From Cunninghamia lanceolata (lineage: Eukaryota; Streptophyta; Pinopsida; Cupressales; Cupressaceae): DNA of 64,000 nt. The stretch lies in NCBI GenBank assembly GCA_027924645.1, contig BSBN01001017.1:12922501-12986500 (forward strand). Direction: 5' to 3'. The notes below the pieces were generated by a model. That model was not told the DNA's origin and did no database searches. It worked only from the letters and a program-made list of their open reading frames with translations. The position numbers were made by a program, and so were the translations under genes. This document shows positions 23,864 to 35,045 of this stretch, piece after piece. Each line of letters begins with the position of its first letter. Position 1 is the stretch's first letter.

Positions 23864-25048
23864 TCACAAATTGCTCAAATTTGAATTCACCTGCATACAA
23901 AAATAACACATACAAATACTTTAACCTTTATTTTTAAAGATCTACCTACATTCAATAAATAAATGATTTAATCAATTACATGTTTTAGATCATGGTACCT
24001 GAGAATACAACTCTAACCTTGTGATTTAATCAATTACACATTTTAGATCATGGTACCTAAGAACACAACTTCAACTTTGTCGAAATCAATGTTTCTTTTT
24101 TCTCCAAATTTCTGTAATTTAATAATTAAAAAAAGCCAAAAAAGGCATTAAAAAATATTTTTAGTCCAAATTAGTTTCAGATCATGGTGTCTGTCGAAAT
24201 CAATCTTTTTTCTCCAAATTTTTTGTAGTTCAATAATTTAAAAAAATTTAAAAAAGACAGTTTAAAAAAAAACACACAGATAGTTTCAACCGAATCTGTC
24301 TAGGTGGCATCCCACTTGGTAGCCAAGTCACCATTTTTTCAAAATTTTGAAAACTTCTAACTTCTGCTAAATATTTCTACAATCAAAATTATTTAAAAAG
24401 AAAAAAGAAAAATACCCTTTTGTAGAGCTCGCAGTGCTGAATCCGAATATATATATTTATATTTTGAGTAATTTTAGTATATAAATATTTTAAAATAATG
24501 AAAGTAGGTTGTTTATATTCAAAAAGAGGCTGATTTGAAATTTTTTAAAAAATAGTAAAACATGTTAAAAAATTGGAAAATATATGATGCCCTAGAGGAG
24601 AGAATCCTCTTCAAAAGGGTATAATTTTTTTTTTGAAAATGAAAAAAAAATTAAACAATAGTTGATGTCAATTGAAAACTATCAAATTTGGGTAAGTTTG
24701 ACTTTAAAACATTATTACGAAAAAAATATAGATCAAAAATTCAAAAAAAAATTTCATGCCCTAGATATTGAAGTCACCTATTTGGGAAAAGAAATCAGGA
24801 GAAAATGAAGATTTTTTCTATTTGTTTCTTGACATCAACTGAACGTCGCTTTTTCTTGAAATTTTTAGCATTACAAAATCTGCTCTTAAATTAATTAAAA
24901 AAATATCAAAACAATTTAAAAAAAATCTAAAAAATTATGGGAATAAACTTCAACAAGAAGATCTACATTTCTTATTTTACATCTTTTTGAAATTCAAAAT
25001 ATAAAGACCACTTTTCTGTGGTCGAAGTTGAGAAATTTTTTTTATGTT
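23864..25048. other. AT-rich tract with subterminal-type repeats upstream of the DDE-like gene
   Basis: No open frame. It has a short duplication (GATTTAATCAATTACA..TTTTAGATCATGGTACCT at 23,968 and 24,020). The phrase ATGCCCTAGA occurs near 24,588 and 24,766, the latter continuing ATATTGAAGTCACC. A close relative of that phrase lies inside the TIR elements at 26,948-27,922 and 28,938-29,857. A hairpin GACCAC-TTTTCT-GTGGTC lies near 25,007. This may be the terminal region of a DNA transposon carrying the gene to the left. Confidence 0.35.
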
Positions 25049-25781
25049 GGCTAATTCCTTTATAAAATGTGACACAGGTTTGTACTTTTATCCTAGATAG
25101 CATGCCAAACATGTGTTGCATGAACAATGATGTTAGGTGTGCATGATCAACCTATGCACATGTTTGCATGTAAGTGAGTTATGTGATATTATCATGTTGT
25201 TTAAAAAAAATTGTTGGTTCTGTTTCATGTCCATGTGTTAAATTGTTGGCATGACACTATGTAAGCTAATAAGATGAATCATGAATGTATAGACTTATTT
25301 TAATATTAATAAAAGAAGTATTTAATTTAAATGCAGTTCTCCCTGATGTGTCAGTGTATGCATGTGATTTATCTTTTTTATTTAATTTTATGTGTAATTA
25401 GACCCACCTTGACTCATTTGGAGACTATGTTTGTGTGTTGCATTATTTTATGTGAACTAGAAATGATATATATGTATATGTGTGTATTCTTTTTTGTATT
25501 TTTTTTTTCCTATAGCAATGGGGCTAAGAATTGTATTGGATTCAGTTTGTCTGTAGCAACCCAAGTGTGAGGTGTAGGTCAAGAAGACTATGTTGGGTGG
25601 TTGTAGGACTACCTATAACTCTATCTTTTAACCAATAGCAATAGGGCATATTGTTGGTTAGTTTAAGCCACCTAGAACAATTATTATGTTAGGTGTCATC
25701 CAAGAAATGGTGTAAATATACTGCAGGGTTACTTATATCAAGGGTGAAACATGGTGTCAGTAGGGAGTAGCACCATCAACC
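25049..25781 (+). repeat. Probable 3' part of an LTR
   Basis: A TATA-like CTTTATAAAATG begins the stretch near 25,050, and it ends CACCATCA directly before a canonical tRNA-iMet PBS. The left boundary and partner LTR were not found. The internal region after the PBS is lost within about 80 bp, where TIR-type sequence begins. Confidence 0.5.
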
Positions 25782-25793
25782 TGGTATCAGAGC
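25782..25793 (+). promoter_or_regulatory. Primer binding site (tRNA-iMet type)
   Basis: TGGTATCAGAGC, the standard plant LTR-retrotransposon site complementary to initiator tRNA-Met, 3 nt after a terminal CA. Confidence 0.75.
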
Positions 25794-25862
25794 TCAGCTA
25801 CAACTCTAGGAAAAGGTGTATTGTGAGGTTTAAAGTTGGTTGAATTTTTGGTGACATCACAA

Positions 25863-26285
25863 TAGTGTGTCCCATTTTTTGGCCAAAGTGGGATGCTTAA
25901 GATCAACATTTTTAGCATTTTTCAATTTGTGTCAATTATAGGGAACAAATGGTCAATAATTTAAGGATGATATAAATTAACAAATTGTAGAATTTTCTAT
26001 GTAGATTCAAACTATAATTTTTTATATTTTTTAATCAATTTATACATTTTCTATTAATTTTTATTAAGTGGAATATTCCATAATGCATAACTTTTACTAG
26101 ACAAGTGTAAAATTTTGATGATTTATTGGAATTAGACCATTAACTCCACTATCTAGTGCATGGATATATTTTGATGATTTTCTATCAAATGTTGTATTTA
26201 TTATTATTTTTGAATTAGTATTGTAACATTATAAATTGTGCTCCTTGATGGTGCAATCATAATTTCATGCTCTATTTGGTACTCA
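25863..26285 (+). mobile_element. Diverged fragment of the TIR-element family
   Basis: Begins with the hairpin-like CCCATTTTTTGGCCAAAGTGGG and continues GATCAACATTT. It contains ATTCCATAATGCATAAC and AAGTGTAAAATTTTGAT, paralleling the order of motifs in the clearer element at 26,948-27,922. The right end is not defined. Confidence 0.4.
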
Positions 26286-26947
26286 CTTTAGTGTCCACTC
26301 CCCTAGTCCATTTTAGGATAATTTCTAGCATTCACCTTACCTTCAACTCAAGAGATATGCTATGTGCCACCTAAATCCTTATCGATGATCACATGTTGAA
26401 ACCGTGAACAATGTTTAGGTCTTGGTTAAGTCCCAAAGCAACAAACACTTTTTGGGCTAATTCTACCAGGACACTAGTGCCCAATGCTAGTGTCCTTACC
26501 ATTCATTCTAGAATGGTAGAATGCTCTCAAGGTCATCCTTTTCCTTGGACAATGCAACCTCAATTTTGACATTCATGAGCATGCTACAATGACTCCTAAA
26601 TTCAAAATACACATTCAATTATGTCGTAAATCTTTCCTATGGTTCCTTACTTAAACTAGTGGTTTTTCCATTTTGGGGCATGATGTGAATTCTACAGTGA
26701 AGCTCTACCAAAATGACCATTGGCTCTGCATTTTGGAAATGCCCTATTACAATTGGTTTTTAGCTACTTGTCTACTTGTTACTTTTGATTGGAGCTTCAT
26801 CAGGATTGAAGAATGGCTCCAGGATCATTGACTGAAGATCGACTTGTACCTCTTCATCATGATTGGGTATGGTTCTGGCTTGTTCTCACCTATAAGCTTT
26901 GTTCATTCTGTACTTCATTGAGGTGAAGTTGTAGATACGCGGTCATC
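26286..26947. other. No gene; contains two adjacent perfect hairpins
   Basis: Mixed sequence that may be retrotransposon-derived. At 26,468-26,496 AGGACACTAG pairs with CTAGTGTCCT around a 9-nt loop. At 26,498-26,517 ACCATTC pairs with GAATGGT around a 6-nt loop. Confidence 0.5.
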
Positions 26948-27922
26948 CCACAATAATGGGTTACACTTTTTGGCCAAACTTGACATTGAAATCAACATTT
27001 TAAACTAAATCTTCACTTTATGACACCCATAGCTGCTAAACCATTAGGAATTTGAGGGATGATACAAACTAGTGATTTGTGATATTTTGATTGTAGATTC
27101 TAAATATATATTTTTAAAAAATTTGGAGTTAAAATGTAAAAATTTTTGTGTCTCCTTTGATAACTAGTTTTTAATAGTAAACAACATTTTTTTAAAGTGA
27201 TGTGTATTCTGTAGCACATAACTTTTTTCTACAAATGTTAAAATTTTGATTCTTTTGAATTTAGATTGGTAACATCGATATATAGGGCATACATTTGGTT
27301 TCAAAATGTTTTGTTGAATATTTTTTTTCTTGTTAAGTTTTGAAGTCAAACCAATTATAATTTAGACATAGACGTATTCCATAAAACATAACTTTTTCTG
27401 TATGTATCAAAATTCAATTTTTTTTTTGTTGAAACAAGGACATCAATACCTAGAGCATAGATATTTTTTAGAATTTTTTTTCACTAGTTTACTAATTTTC
27501 CATGTGTGTAGAATAGAGAACTTAATGTTAGGTGAAAAACTTACATTCACAAGAAATAAAAAATTAATATAATAATCAAATTAAATATATTTAAAATTAT
27601 ACTTTTTGTGAAGCTTATAGTAAGGACTACATACTTACAAAACATAGATGTTAAATGAATTCATTTGATCCCCCAAAAGGTAAATCAAAAGTAGTATTTT
27701 ATCAGCATTTTGATAGGTGTAGAGGAGACTCCATTATAGTTATGGTTTTAAACTAGCGGGGTTCTATCCAAGGGGGTTTGAATCTAAGGGGGTTTAATCA
27801 AACCCTCTTCAATTAAAATCCTTTAAATGGAACCTTTCAAGGTTTAAATCATTATATTTTCTAAAAATATGTGATTTCAGCAGAAATTAGGATGTCCTAG
27901 AAAGTGTAACCCATTATTGTGG
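26948..27922 (+). mobile_element. 975-bp non-autonomous TIR element
   Basis: The two ends are inverted repeats: CCACAATAATGGGTTACAC... at 26,948 and its complement, ending ...GTGTAACCCATTATTGTGG, at 27,922, about 25 bp with one or two mismatches. No coding frame lies inside. A phrase of about 50 bp (GTATTC..TA..ACATAACTTTTT...CAAAATT, then a TAGGGCATA or TAGAGCATA motif) is repeated near 27,203 and 27,373, a spacing of about 170 bp. A second copy lies inverted at 28,938. I could not identify a clear target-site duplication, so the superfamily is open. Confidence 0.65.
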
Positions 27923-28148
27923 CAGCACCCTTCAAAACTTATTTCCCTTGAGTAACACATCTTCTTGGGTTGGATATCACATCCTTTTGACTGAGGCATA
28001 TAGAAATACACTCTAACACACTTGAGTAGGTTTTTGGTTTGATTTTTTTGTCACTTCTCACCACAATCTTAGACATAGTTAACATTCTAGAGGCACACAC
28101 TATTTGTTGTTATTGATCTAGCTATCCGTGAAGTAGGAATACTAAAAC

Positions 28149-30490
28149 AGGGGTTTGACTAAGGCAAACTCCTATATAGCCACAAACATTTTCCCTCTTT
28201 ATATCTATGAAAATCACAATAGGTGGTTTCAAACATTGAGGAGTGATAGGAAGATGAAGGAACAAATACAAACATCATTAAATAGAAATGCAGACTATAC
28301 CAAACCTTAAAGACTCTAGCAGCCCATGCTAGTGCCCTGCCCAGTCAACCCTTGCTTGTGGTGCCAGGTTCCATTATGTCTGCTCATTTTTATTCTACTC
28401 CTATTTTATAAAAACTCTAATAGTAGTCTACATATTTTCTCATTTAATCAATTAGGTCTTCACATTGTTTATTTTAATCAATCCATTAGTTATCAATCTT
28501 AGATCTTTTCAAGAAAGGAATAGATCTTGGACAACTTGGCTCTCCCTTGAGGATAGTAGTCAAGCACAAAGTCTTCATAGGTTCATGTTCTAATGTAATG
28601 TGGAGAAAGATTGACCTAGGTTAACGCATTAATTAGGATAGATCCCATTTCCCACATAACTTTTTTGTGAACCTGACATCTTGTACTTGCAAAACTTGTT
28701 TATCTTTGTCTAATTAGTTGATCAATAGATTATATGCTTTTTTATATTTGTAAACTTTATGTGTTTAGTTTAGAAAGTGAAAACACTAAAAACAATTGTG
28801 TTCTTTTCTTTTAGATTAGAAAAAAAAAAAAAAAACCATAAACAAAACTTTCTTATTCTTCTATCCCTCAATCAATATTTTCTATCTTCTCACCATCTTT
28901 CCTCTAATTTTGTCTTTCTCTCTCTTCTAGGGTGCTACCACAATAATGGGTTACACTTTCTGGGACATCCTAATTTTTGTTGAAATCACATATTTTTAGA
29001 AAATATAATGACTTAATCCTTGAAAGGTTCCATTTAAAAGATTTTAATTGAATAGGGTTTGATCAAACCCCCTTGGATAGAACCCCACTAGTTTTAAACC
29101 ATACCTATAATGGACTCTCCTCTACACCTATCAAAATGCTGATAAAAAACCTCTTTTGATTTACCTTTTGGGGGATCAAATGAATTCATTAAAATTTATG
29201 TTTTGTAAGTATGTAGTCCTTATTACAAACTTCCCAAAAAGCATAATTTTAAATGTAGTTAATTTGATTATAATATTTAATTTTTATTTCTTGTTAATGT
29301 AGGTTTTTCAATGAACATCAAGGTCTTTATTTCACACATACGAAAAAAAATAAAACAATTCTAAAAAATACATGTCGTCTAGGTATTGATGTCCTTATTC
29401 CAATGAAAAAAAATTGAATTCTGATATATACAAAAAAGTTATGTTGGATAGAATATGCCTATATCTAAATTACAATTTGTTTGACTTCAAAACATAAGTA
29501 AGAAAATAATATTCAACAAAACATTATAAAACCAAATGCATCCTCTAGATATCAGTGTTACCAATCTAAATTCAAAAGAATCAAAATTTTATCCTTCATA
29601 GAAAAAATGTTATGTGTGACATAATACACATCACTTTTAAAAAATGTTGTTTACTATTAAAAACTAGTTAACAAAGGAGACAGAATTTTTTTTATAATTT
29701 AACTCCAATTTTTTAAAAAAATATATATTTAGAATCTACAAACAAAATCTCACAAATCACTAGTTTGCATCATCTTCAAATTCCTAACAGTTTAGCAACT
29801 ATATGTGTTAGAAAGTGAAGATTTAGTTCAAAATGTTGATTTCAATGTCAAGTTTGGATAGATATTTTTAAATTGTGGAGAATGTAAGTTATGCAATTAT
29901 GTCAAATCTCTTTCTTCAAGATTTCTGTGTGTTTGATGAGCCATTTAGTAGTGATGATTTTGATATGTTGGAGGAAGCCCTAGATGACTTCATCTTGACA
30001 GAATCATCCTCTACAACTCCTAAAACATCTCTTTGTCAAAAATAATCAACATGATTTACTTTTTTGGTTCCCAAAAGGTGCCTGCAAAACCAAAGATTGT
30101 TGTGCATCTTCATTTTGATGTTCGACAACCACAATCTAATAATATTCTGACTATTGGAGGTGTTCCAAAACCATCTTGACCTCCTAGTTACATCTCAAAC
30201 TTTGTAAAACAACTTGCTACAAGAAACCAACTTGTTGAAAATGTATTGCAACAACCCCATTACAACACTGACAACAACAAATAAAATAAATAATCACCAG
30301 TTGTTCCTACTTCTCTTCCACCTTCTCCACCTTTCCTTCCTCTAGCACCTCATCTTTATCAACATACTAGTAGAGAATATGATCTTGTTGAGAAGCTTTA
30401 AGCCACTTTGGCTAAAATCTCACTCACTTGCATACCACATAATGCTCTAGGAGACTCTACAAAAGATAATCAACCCACCTTTTTTTAGAG
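28149..30490 (+). repeat. Tat/Ogre-like LTR-leader-gag segment, tandem unit 1 (with a TIR insertion)
   Basis: The first of three direct copies. It starts GGGTTTGACTAAGGCAAACT, passes through the 3' half of an LTR, a PBS-like TTTTGTGAACCTGACA at 28,664, and a leader with a CTCTCTTCT tract. After a ~0.93 kb TIR element (28,931-29,866) it resumes at the gag-like region (29,880-30,480). The gag-like part reads FSSDDFDM..EALDDFIL..ESSSTTPKTS with stops and ends at the same phrase (AAAAGATAATCAACCCACC) as unit 2. Confidence 0.6.
28938..29857 (-). mobile_element. TIR element, inverted partner of 26,948-27,922, outer end lost
   Basis: It matches the reverse complement of the first element over about 920 bp, starting CCACAATAATGGGTTACAC and ending CAATGTCAAGTTTGG. 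The last ~25 bp, including the outer TIR, are missing. It sits inside tandem unit 1. Units 2 and 3 show the empty site (CTCTTCTATCTTTAAATT at about 31,268 and 32,685). The left flank GGGTGCT also matches the flank of the first element, so homology runs slightly beyond the TIR. Confidence 0.65.
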
Positions 30491-31934
30491 CACAATGAGG
30501 GTTTGAATGAGGAAAACTCCTATGTAGCCATAAAAATATTTCCCTCTTTTATATGTGTGAGATCGAAACAGGTGGTTTCACATATTGAGGAGTAATAGGA
30601 AGATGAAGGAACAAATATAGACACCTTCAGACATAAGTGAAGACTGTACCAAACCCTAAGGACTATGGTTCCTTGTGCTACTGTCCTGCCTAATCAGCCC
30701 TTGCTTCTAGTGTGAGGTTCCAATTTGTCTACTCATTTTTTTCTCTACTCCTACTTTCTAAAAATTGTAATAGTAGTCTGCATATTTTCTCAATTATTCA
30801 ATTAGGTCTTCACATTGATTAGTGTAATCAATCTATTAGTTATAAGTCTTTCATCTTTGCAACAAAGAAATAGAGTTCAGATAGCTTGGACCCTGAGGAC
30901 AGTAGCCAAGCACAAAATCTTTGCTGATTCATGTTCCAGTGTAATGTGGAAAAAGATTGATGTAGGTTAATGTATTAATTATGCTAGATCTAATTTTCCA
31001 CATAACATTTTGGTGAGCCTGACATCTTGTACTTGCAAACCTCCTTTACCTTTGTCTAAATAGTTGATCAATTGATTAGATACTTTTTATATTTGCAAAA
31101 TTTATGTGTTTAGTTTAGAAAGAGAAAAAAAAACATTTTGTGTTCTTTTCTTTTAGATTAGGAAAAAAATTGAAACATAAAAAAAAAATTCTTATTCTTC
31201 TATTCATTAATTAGAATTTGTTGTCTTCTCATCATCTTTTCTCTACTACTCTCTTTCTCTCTCTCTTCTATCTTTAAATTTTGGAGAAAGTAAGTTATGT
31301 GGTTATGTCGGATCTCTTTCTTCAAGTTCCATGCATTTGACAAGTCATTTAGTAGTGATGATTTTGATATGTCAGATGAAGCAGTAGATGACTTAATCTT
31401 CATAGAATCATCTTCTATGACTCCTAAAACATCTCTTTGTCAAAAATTAATCAACATGATTTATGTTTCCGATTCCCAAAAGAAGCCTGTAAAACCAAAT
31501 ATTGTTGTGCATCTTTGTTTTTATGTTCCACAACCACAATCTAATCTTGTTCTAACTATTAGAGGTGTTCAAAAATTGTATCAACTCCTTGGTTACATTT
31601 CAAACATTGTAAAACAACTTACTACAAGTAACCAACTTATTCAAAATGTGTCACAATAACCCCATTACCATGTGGTTGCTCACACATACAACAGTCGTAA
31701 AAATAAACAAAATAATCAAACACCAATTGTTCCTACCTCTCTTCCACCTTCTGCACCTTTTCTTCCTTGAACATCTTGTCTTTCTCAACATACTAGCAGA
31801 GAATATGATCTTGTCGAGCAGTTTATGCTACTCAAGCTAAAATCTCACTCTATTAGTTAATAGAAACCTCACCTGTATACTACAAAATGCTCTAGGAGTC
31901 TTTAGAAAAGGTGATCATCCCACATTCTATTAGA
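30491..31934 (+). repeat. Tat/Ogre-like LTR-leader-gag segment, tandem unit 2
   Basis: A direct repeat of unit 1 without the TIR insertion, about 1,444 bp. The PBS-like TGGTGAGCCTGACA is at 31,011. The gag-like frame at 31,297-31,659 is open for 120 codons: FKFHAFDKSFSSDDFDMSDE, ESSSMTPKTSLCQKLINMIY, VVHLCFYVPQPQSN. It then continues in pieces (PIVPTSLPPSAPFLP, SREYDLVEQ) to the junction with unit 3. The junctions with units 1 and 3 fall at the same place (CACAATG/GGGGTTTGACTGAG), as expected from unequal exchange. Confidence 0.65.
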
Positions 31935-33945
31935 CCACAATGGGGGTTTGACTGAGCCAAACTCCTATATATCCACAAACATGTTTTTCACTTTAATATG
32001 TGTGCAAATTGCAACATGTGGTTTTAGACATCGAGGAGAGATAGGAAGATGAAGGAACAGATACAAACACCATCAAATAGAAGCATAGAATGTACCAAAA
32101 CCTAAGGAATCTAGCACCCCACACTAGTTTCTTGCCCATTTAGGCCTTGCTTTTGGTGCCAAGTTCCATTCTATCTACTCATTTCTATTATGCTCCTATT
32201 TTGTAAAAATAGTAATAATAGTTTGCATATTTGCTAAGTTAATCAATTAGGTCTTCACATTGCTTAGTTTAACCAATCCATTAGTTATCAATCTTTTATA
32301 TTTACAACAAAGGAATATTAGCCAAGCACAAATTCTTTGTTGGTCCATGTTCTAATGTAATCTAGAGAAATATTGACATAGGTTAATGTATTAATTATAC
32401 TAGGTCTCATTTTCCACATAACATTTTGATGAACCTGACATATTTTACTTACAAACCTTCTTTATCTTTGTCTAATCAATTGATCAATTGATTAGATACT
32501 TTTTATATTTGCAAACTTTATGTATTTAGTTTAGAAAGAGAAAATACTAAAAACATTTTGTGTTCTTTTATCTTAGATTAGAAAAAAATCCAAAACATAA
32601 AGAAAGCTTTCTTATTCTTCTATCCCTTAATCAACAAGTTTTGTCTTGTCATCATCTTTCCTCTACTTCTCTCTTTCTCTCTCTTCTATCTTTAAATTTT
32701 GGAGAAAGTAATTTATGTGATTATGTTGGATCTCTTTCTTCAAAATTTTCATGCATTTGATGTGCCATTTAGTAGTGATGATTTTGATATGTTAGATGAA
32801 TCCCTAGATTTCTTCATCTTGATAGAATCATCCTCTATGATTCCTAAAACATCTCTTTGTCAAAAATTAATCAACATGATTTATGTTTCTGGCTCCCAAA
32901 AGTAGCCTACAAAACCAAAGATTGTTGTACATCTTCATTTTGCTGTTCCACAACCACAATCTAATCCTATTCTAACTATTGGATGTGTTCCAAAACCATC
33001 TTGACCTCCTGGTTACATCTCAAACTTTGCAAGAACAACTTACCACAAGCAACCAACTTGTTCAAGATGTGTCGTAACAACCCATTACCATGCAGTTTCT
33101 CACACATACAACACTTGCAACAACATACAAAATAAATAAATGCCAATTGTTCCTACTTCTATTCAACCTTTTGCACCTTTTCTTCCTCCAGCACCTCATC
33201 TCTCTCAAAATACTAGTAGAGAATATGATCTTGAAGAGCAACATCATGCTACTCTGACTAAAATCTCACTTTGGGAGTTAATACAAACCTCACATGCATA
33301 TCACCAAATGCTCCAGGAGGCTCTAAAAAAGATGATCATCCCACCTTCTATCAGACCAAATGACATAGCATTTGTTATAGATTGTATGCATGCGATGAAT
33401 TTAGATATTATCTTTCAACATGAGTTACCTTCTCTTGAAGTTCAAAAGAAACATGATCCTCTCATGATTTTGGTCATCATTAATAAAAATAGAATAAAGC
33501 ATATTCTAATGAATAATGGATCAAGTCTTAATGTTTGGAGCATAGAATTGTTATGTAAAATCAGTGTAGATATGTCTCTTAGTAAACCTGATACTCTTTC
33601 TATTCATGGCTTTGATAATGTTGGTAGACAGTCATTAGGTACAATCAAACTACTAATTGAGGTAGGACCTATGACTTTTCCTATGCTTGTCCATGTCATG
33701 CATGATGCTCTTTCATCTAATCTTCTTCTTGGTAGACCATGTATTCATGCCATGGGGGCAATCTCATCTACTCTTCACCACACATTGAAATTCGTTTATA
33801 ACAACAAACTCTATATAGTTGAGGCTGATCCAAATCTAGAAAGTTACTTACAAGCATAAGTTGGTTATCAACCTCATGTTTCTAAACCTCTTAGCACTTT
33901 GATTCCATCTTCAACAAAAGTTGACCCACTATTCCCTAGTTAAGT
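31935..33945 (+). repeat. Tat/Ogre-like segment, tandem unit 3, continuing into protease
   Basis: Same start, LTR half, PBS position (TTTTGATGAACCTGACA at 32,424) and gag-like region as units 1 and 2. It does not end at the junction phrase but continues through the protease frame. It is therefore the parent-like copy and the 3' end of the tandem. Confidence 0.65.
32699..33859 (+). pseudogene. Gag C-terminus and aspartic protease of a Tat/Ogre-like Ty3/gypsy element
   Basis: The gag-like part (32,699-32,905) repeats the FSSDDFDM and SSSMIPKTSLCQKLIN motifs of unit 2. After frame breaks a 239-codon frame (33,140-33,859) carries a retroviral-type protease. Its active-site loop reads MNNGSSLNVWS, where the family has D-S/T-G, so the catalytic Asp is Asn and the enzyme would be dead. 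Further on, SIHGFDNVGRQSLGTIKLLI and the flap-side motif SNLLLGRPCIHAMGAISSTL are characteristic of Tat/Ogre-type elements. Reverse transcriptase and later domains are absent: the frame ends at 33,859 and sequence of another kind starts near 33,945. The lineage call rests on remembered motif style. Confidence 0.75.
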
Positions 33946-34399
33946 GCAATAAGTTAGGTCCACTTTTTGGCTAAAAAGTGGAACTATTTTTTTTGAAAAT
34001 CACAGTTTCTCATAGTTGGATATAAACTAATCATAAAATGATTTTTTTTCATTGTGTAAAGAATGATGTGTATATTGATGACATATACTTTTAAAAAATT
34101 AAAATTAAAATTTATTAAAAAATATTAAAACCTAACATTTCAAGTTTATGGGCCAGCTTTCTCATAAATTAATTAATAAATAGAAAAACAAGTCAAATCA
34201 TAAAAAATATATATATTTGAAAACTACACATTGTCGTCTATAATGGGTTTTAATTTTGTAAGAAAATTCATAATAAAATATCGTCAACCATATTGATAAA
34301 GTTAGTCTTTTCTCTTGTTGTGAACATGGACTTGTACTTGCAGGTTCAAGGCTAAGTGTTGGCTTACAATGCTTTTCTTGAGCCTAAAACCAAATGAGA
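33946..34399. other. AT-rich stretch opening with a perfect hairpin, possible TIR-element remnant
   Basis: CCACTTTTT-GGCT-AAAAAGTGG at 33,960-33,981 is a perfect 9-bp stem. It resembles the hairpin-like CCCATTTTTTGGCCAAAGTGGG at 25,872 and the TTTTTGGCCAAA near the end of the TIR element at 26,965. No opposite end was found. Confidence 0.35.
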
Positions 34400-35045
34400 A
34401 ACATGGGTTGTGGTTTCAAAATTTTAGGAACATGTACCCATTTTAAAATGAGTACCAGGTATAAAAATAGAATGCGTACCTATTTTAAATGGGTTCCCGA
34501 TCCTAATAAGTCTCTTACTTCCCATTTTAAACACTTTTAGGAATGGATATCCGTTTATGTCATGATGTCGAAGCATAATGGGTACCCATTCTAATTTCAT
34601 CCTTGTGCACCCATTTAGGTTGTGGTTTCAAAATTTTAGGAATGGGTACCCATTCTAAAATAGGTACCTATTATAAAAATAAAATGAGTACCCATTTTAA
34701 AATAGAAAAGAAAATAATACAAATGTTTTTGGTTGATGCAATATTTCTCTACAACCTAGGATGCTCTTGCATTAGGTACCCTTTTTAAAAAAATCTAGTA
34801 CCCATTTAGGAATGGGCTTGTGAGCTTGAAATCAAAATGGGTACTTGTTATGCTTTGAGATCACGACATAAACATGTACCTGTTCCTAACAGTATTTAAA
34901 ATGGGAAATAACAAACTTATTAGGAGCAAGAACCCATTTTAAAATGGGTACCCATTCTTAAAAAGGGTACCTGATGCAAGAGCATCCTAGGTTGTAGAGA
35001 AATATTGCATCAACCAGAAACATTTGTATTATTTTCTTTTCTTTC
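34400..35045. repeat. Interleaved fold-back with GGGTACC-type palindromes
   Basis: Segment 34,473-34,591 is the inverted copy of 34,835-34,955, and 34,702-34,790 is the inverted copy of 34,960-35,045. The order L1-L2-R1'-R2' is interleaved, not nested. A ~75-bp phrase (GTTGTGGTTTCAAAATTTTA...) is also directly repeated at 34,407 and 34,619. ACCCATTTTAAAATGGGT (34,932-34,949) is a perfect 18-bp palindrome. Confidence 0.7.

Noticed and set aside
34603..34788. Small open frame within the fold-back.
   Set aside because: It is built from the GGGTACC palindromic repeats and overlaps the inverted arms; no coding signal.
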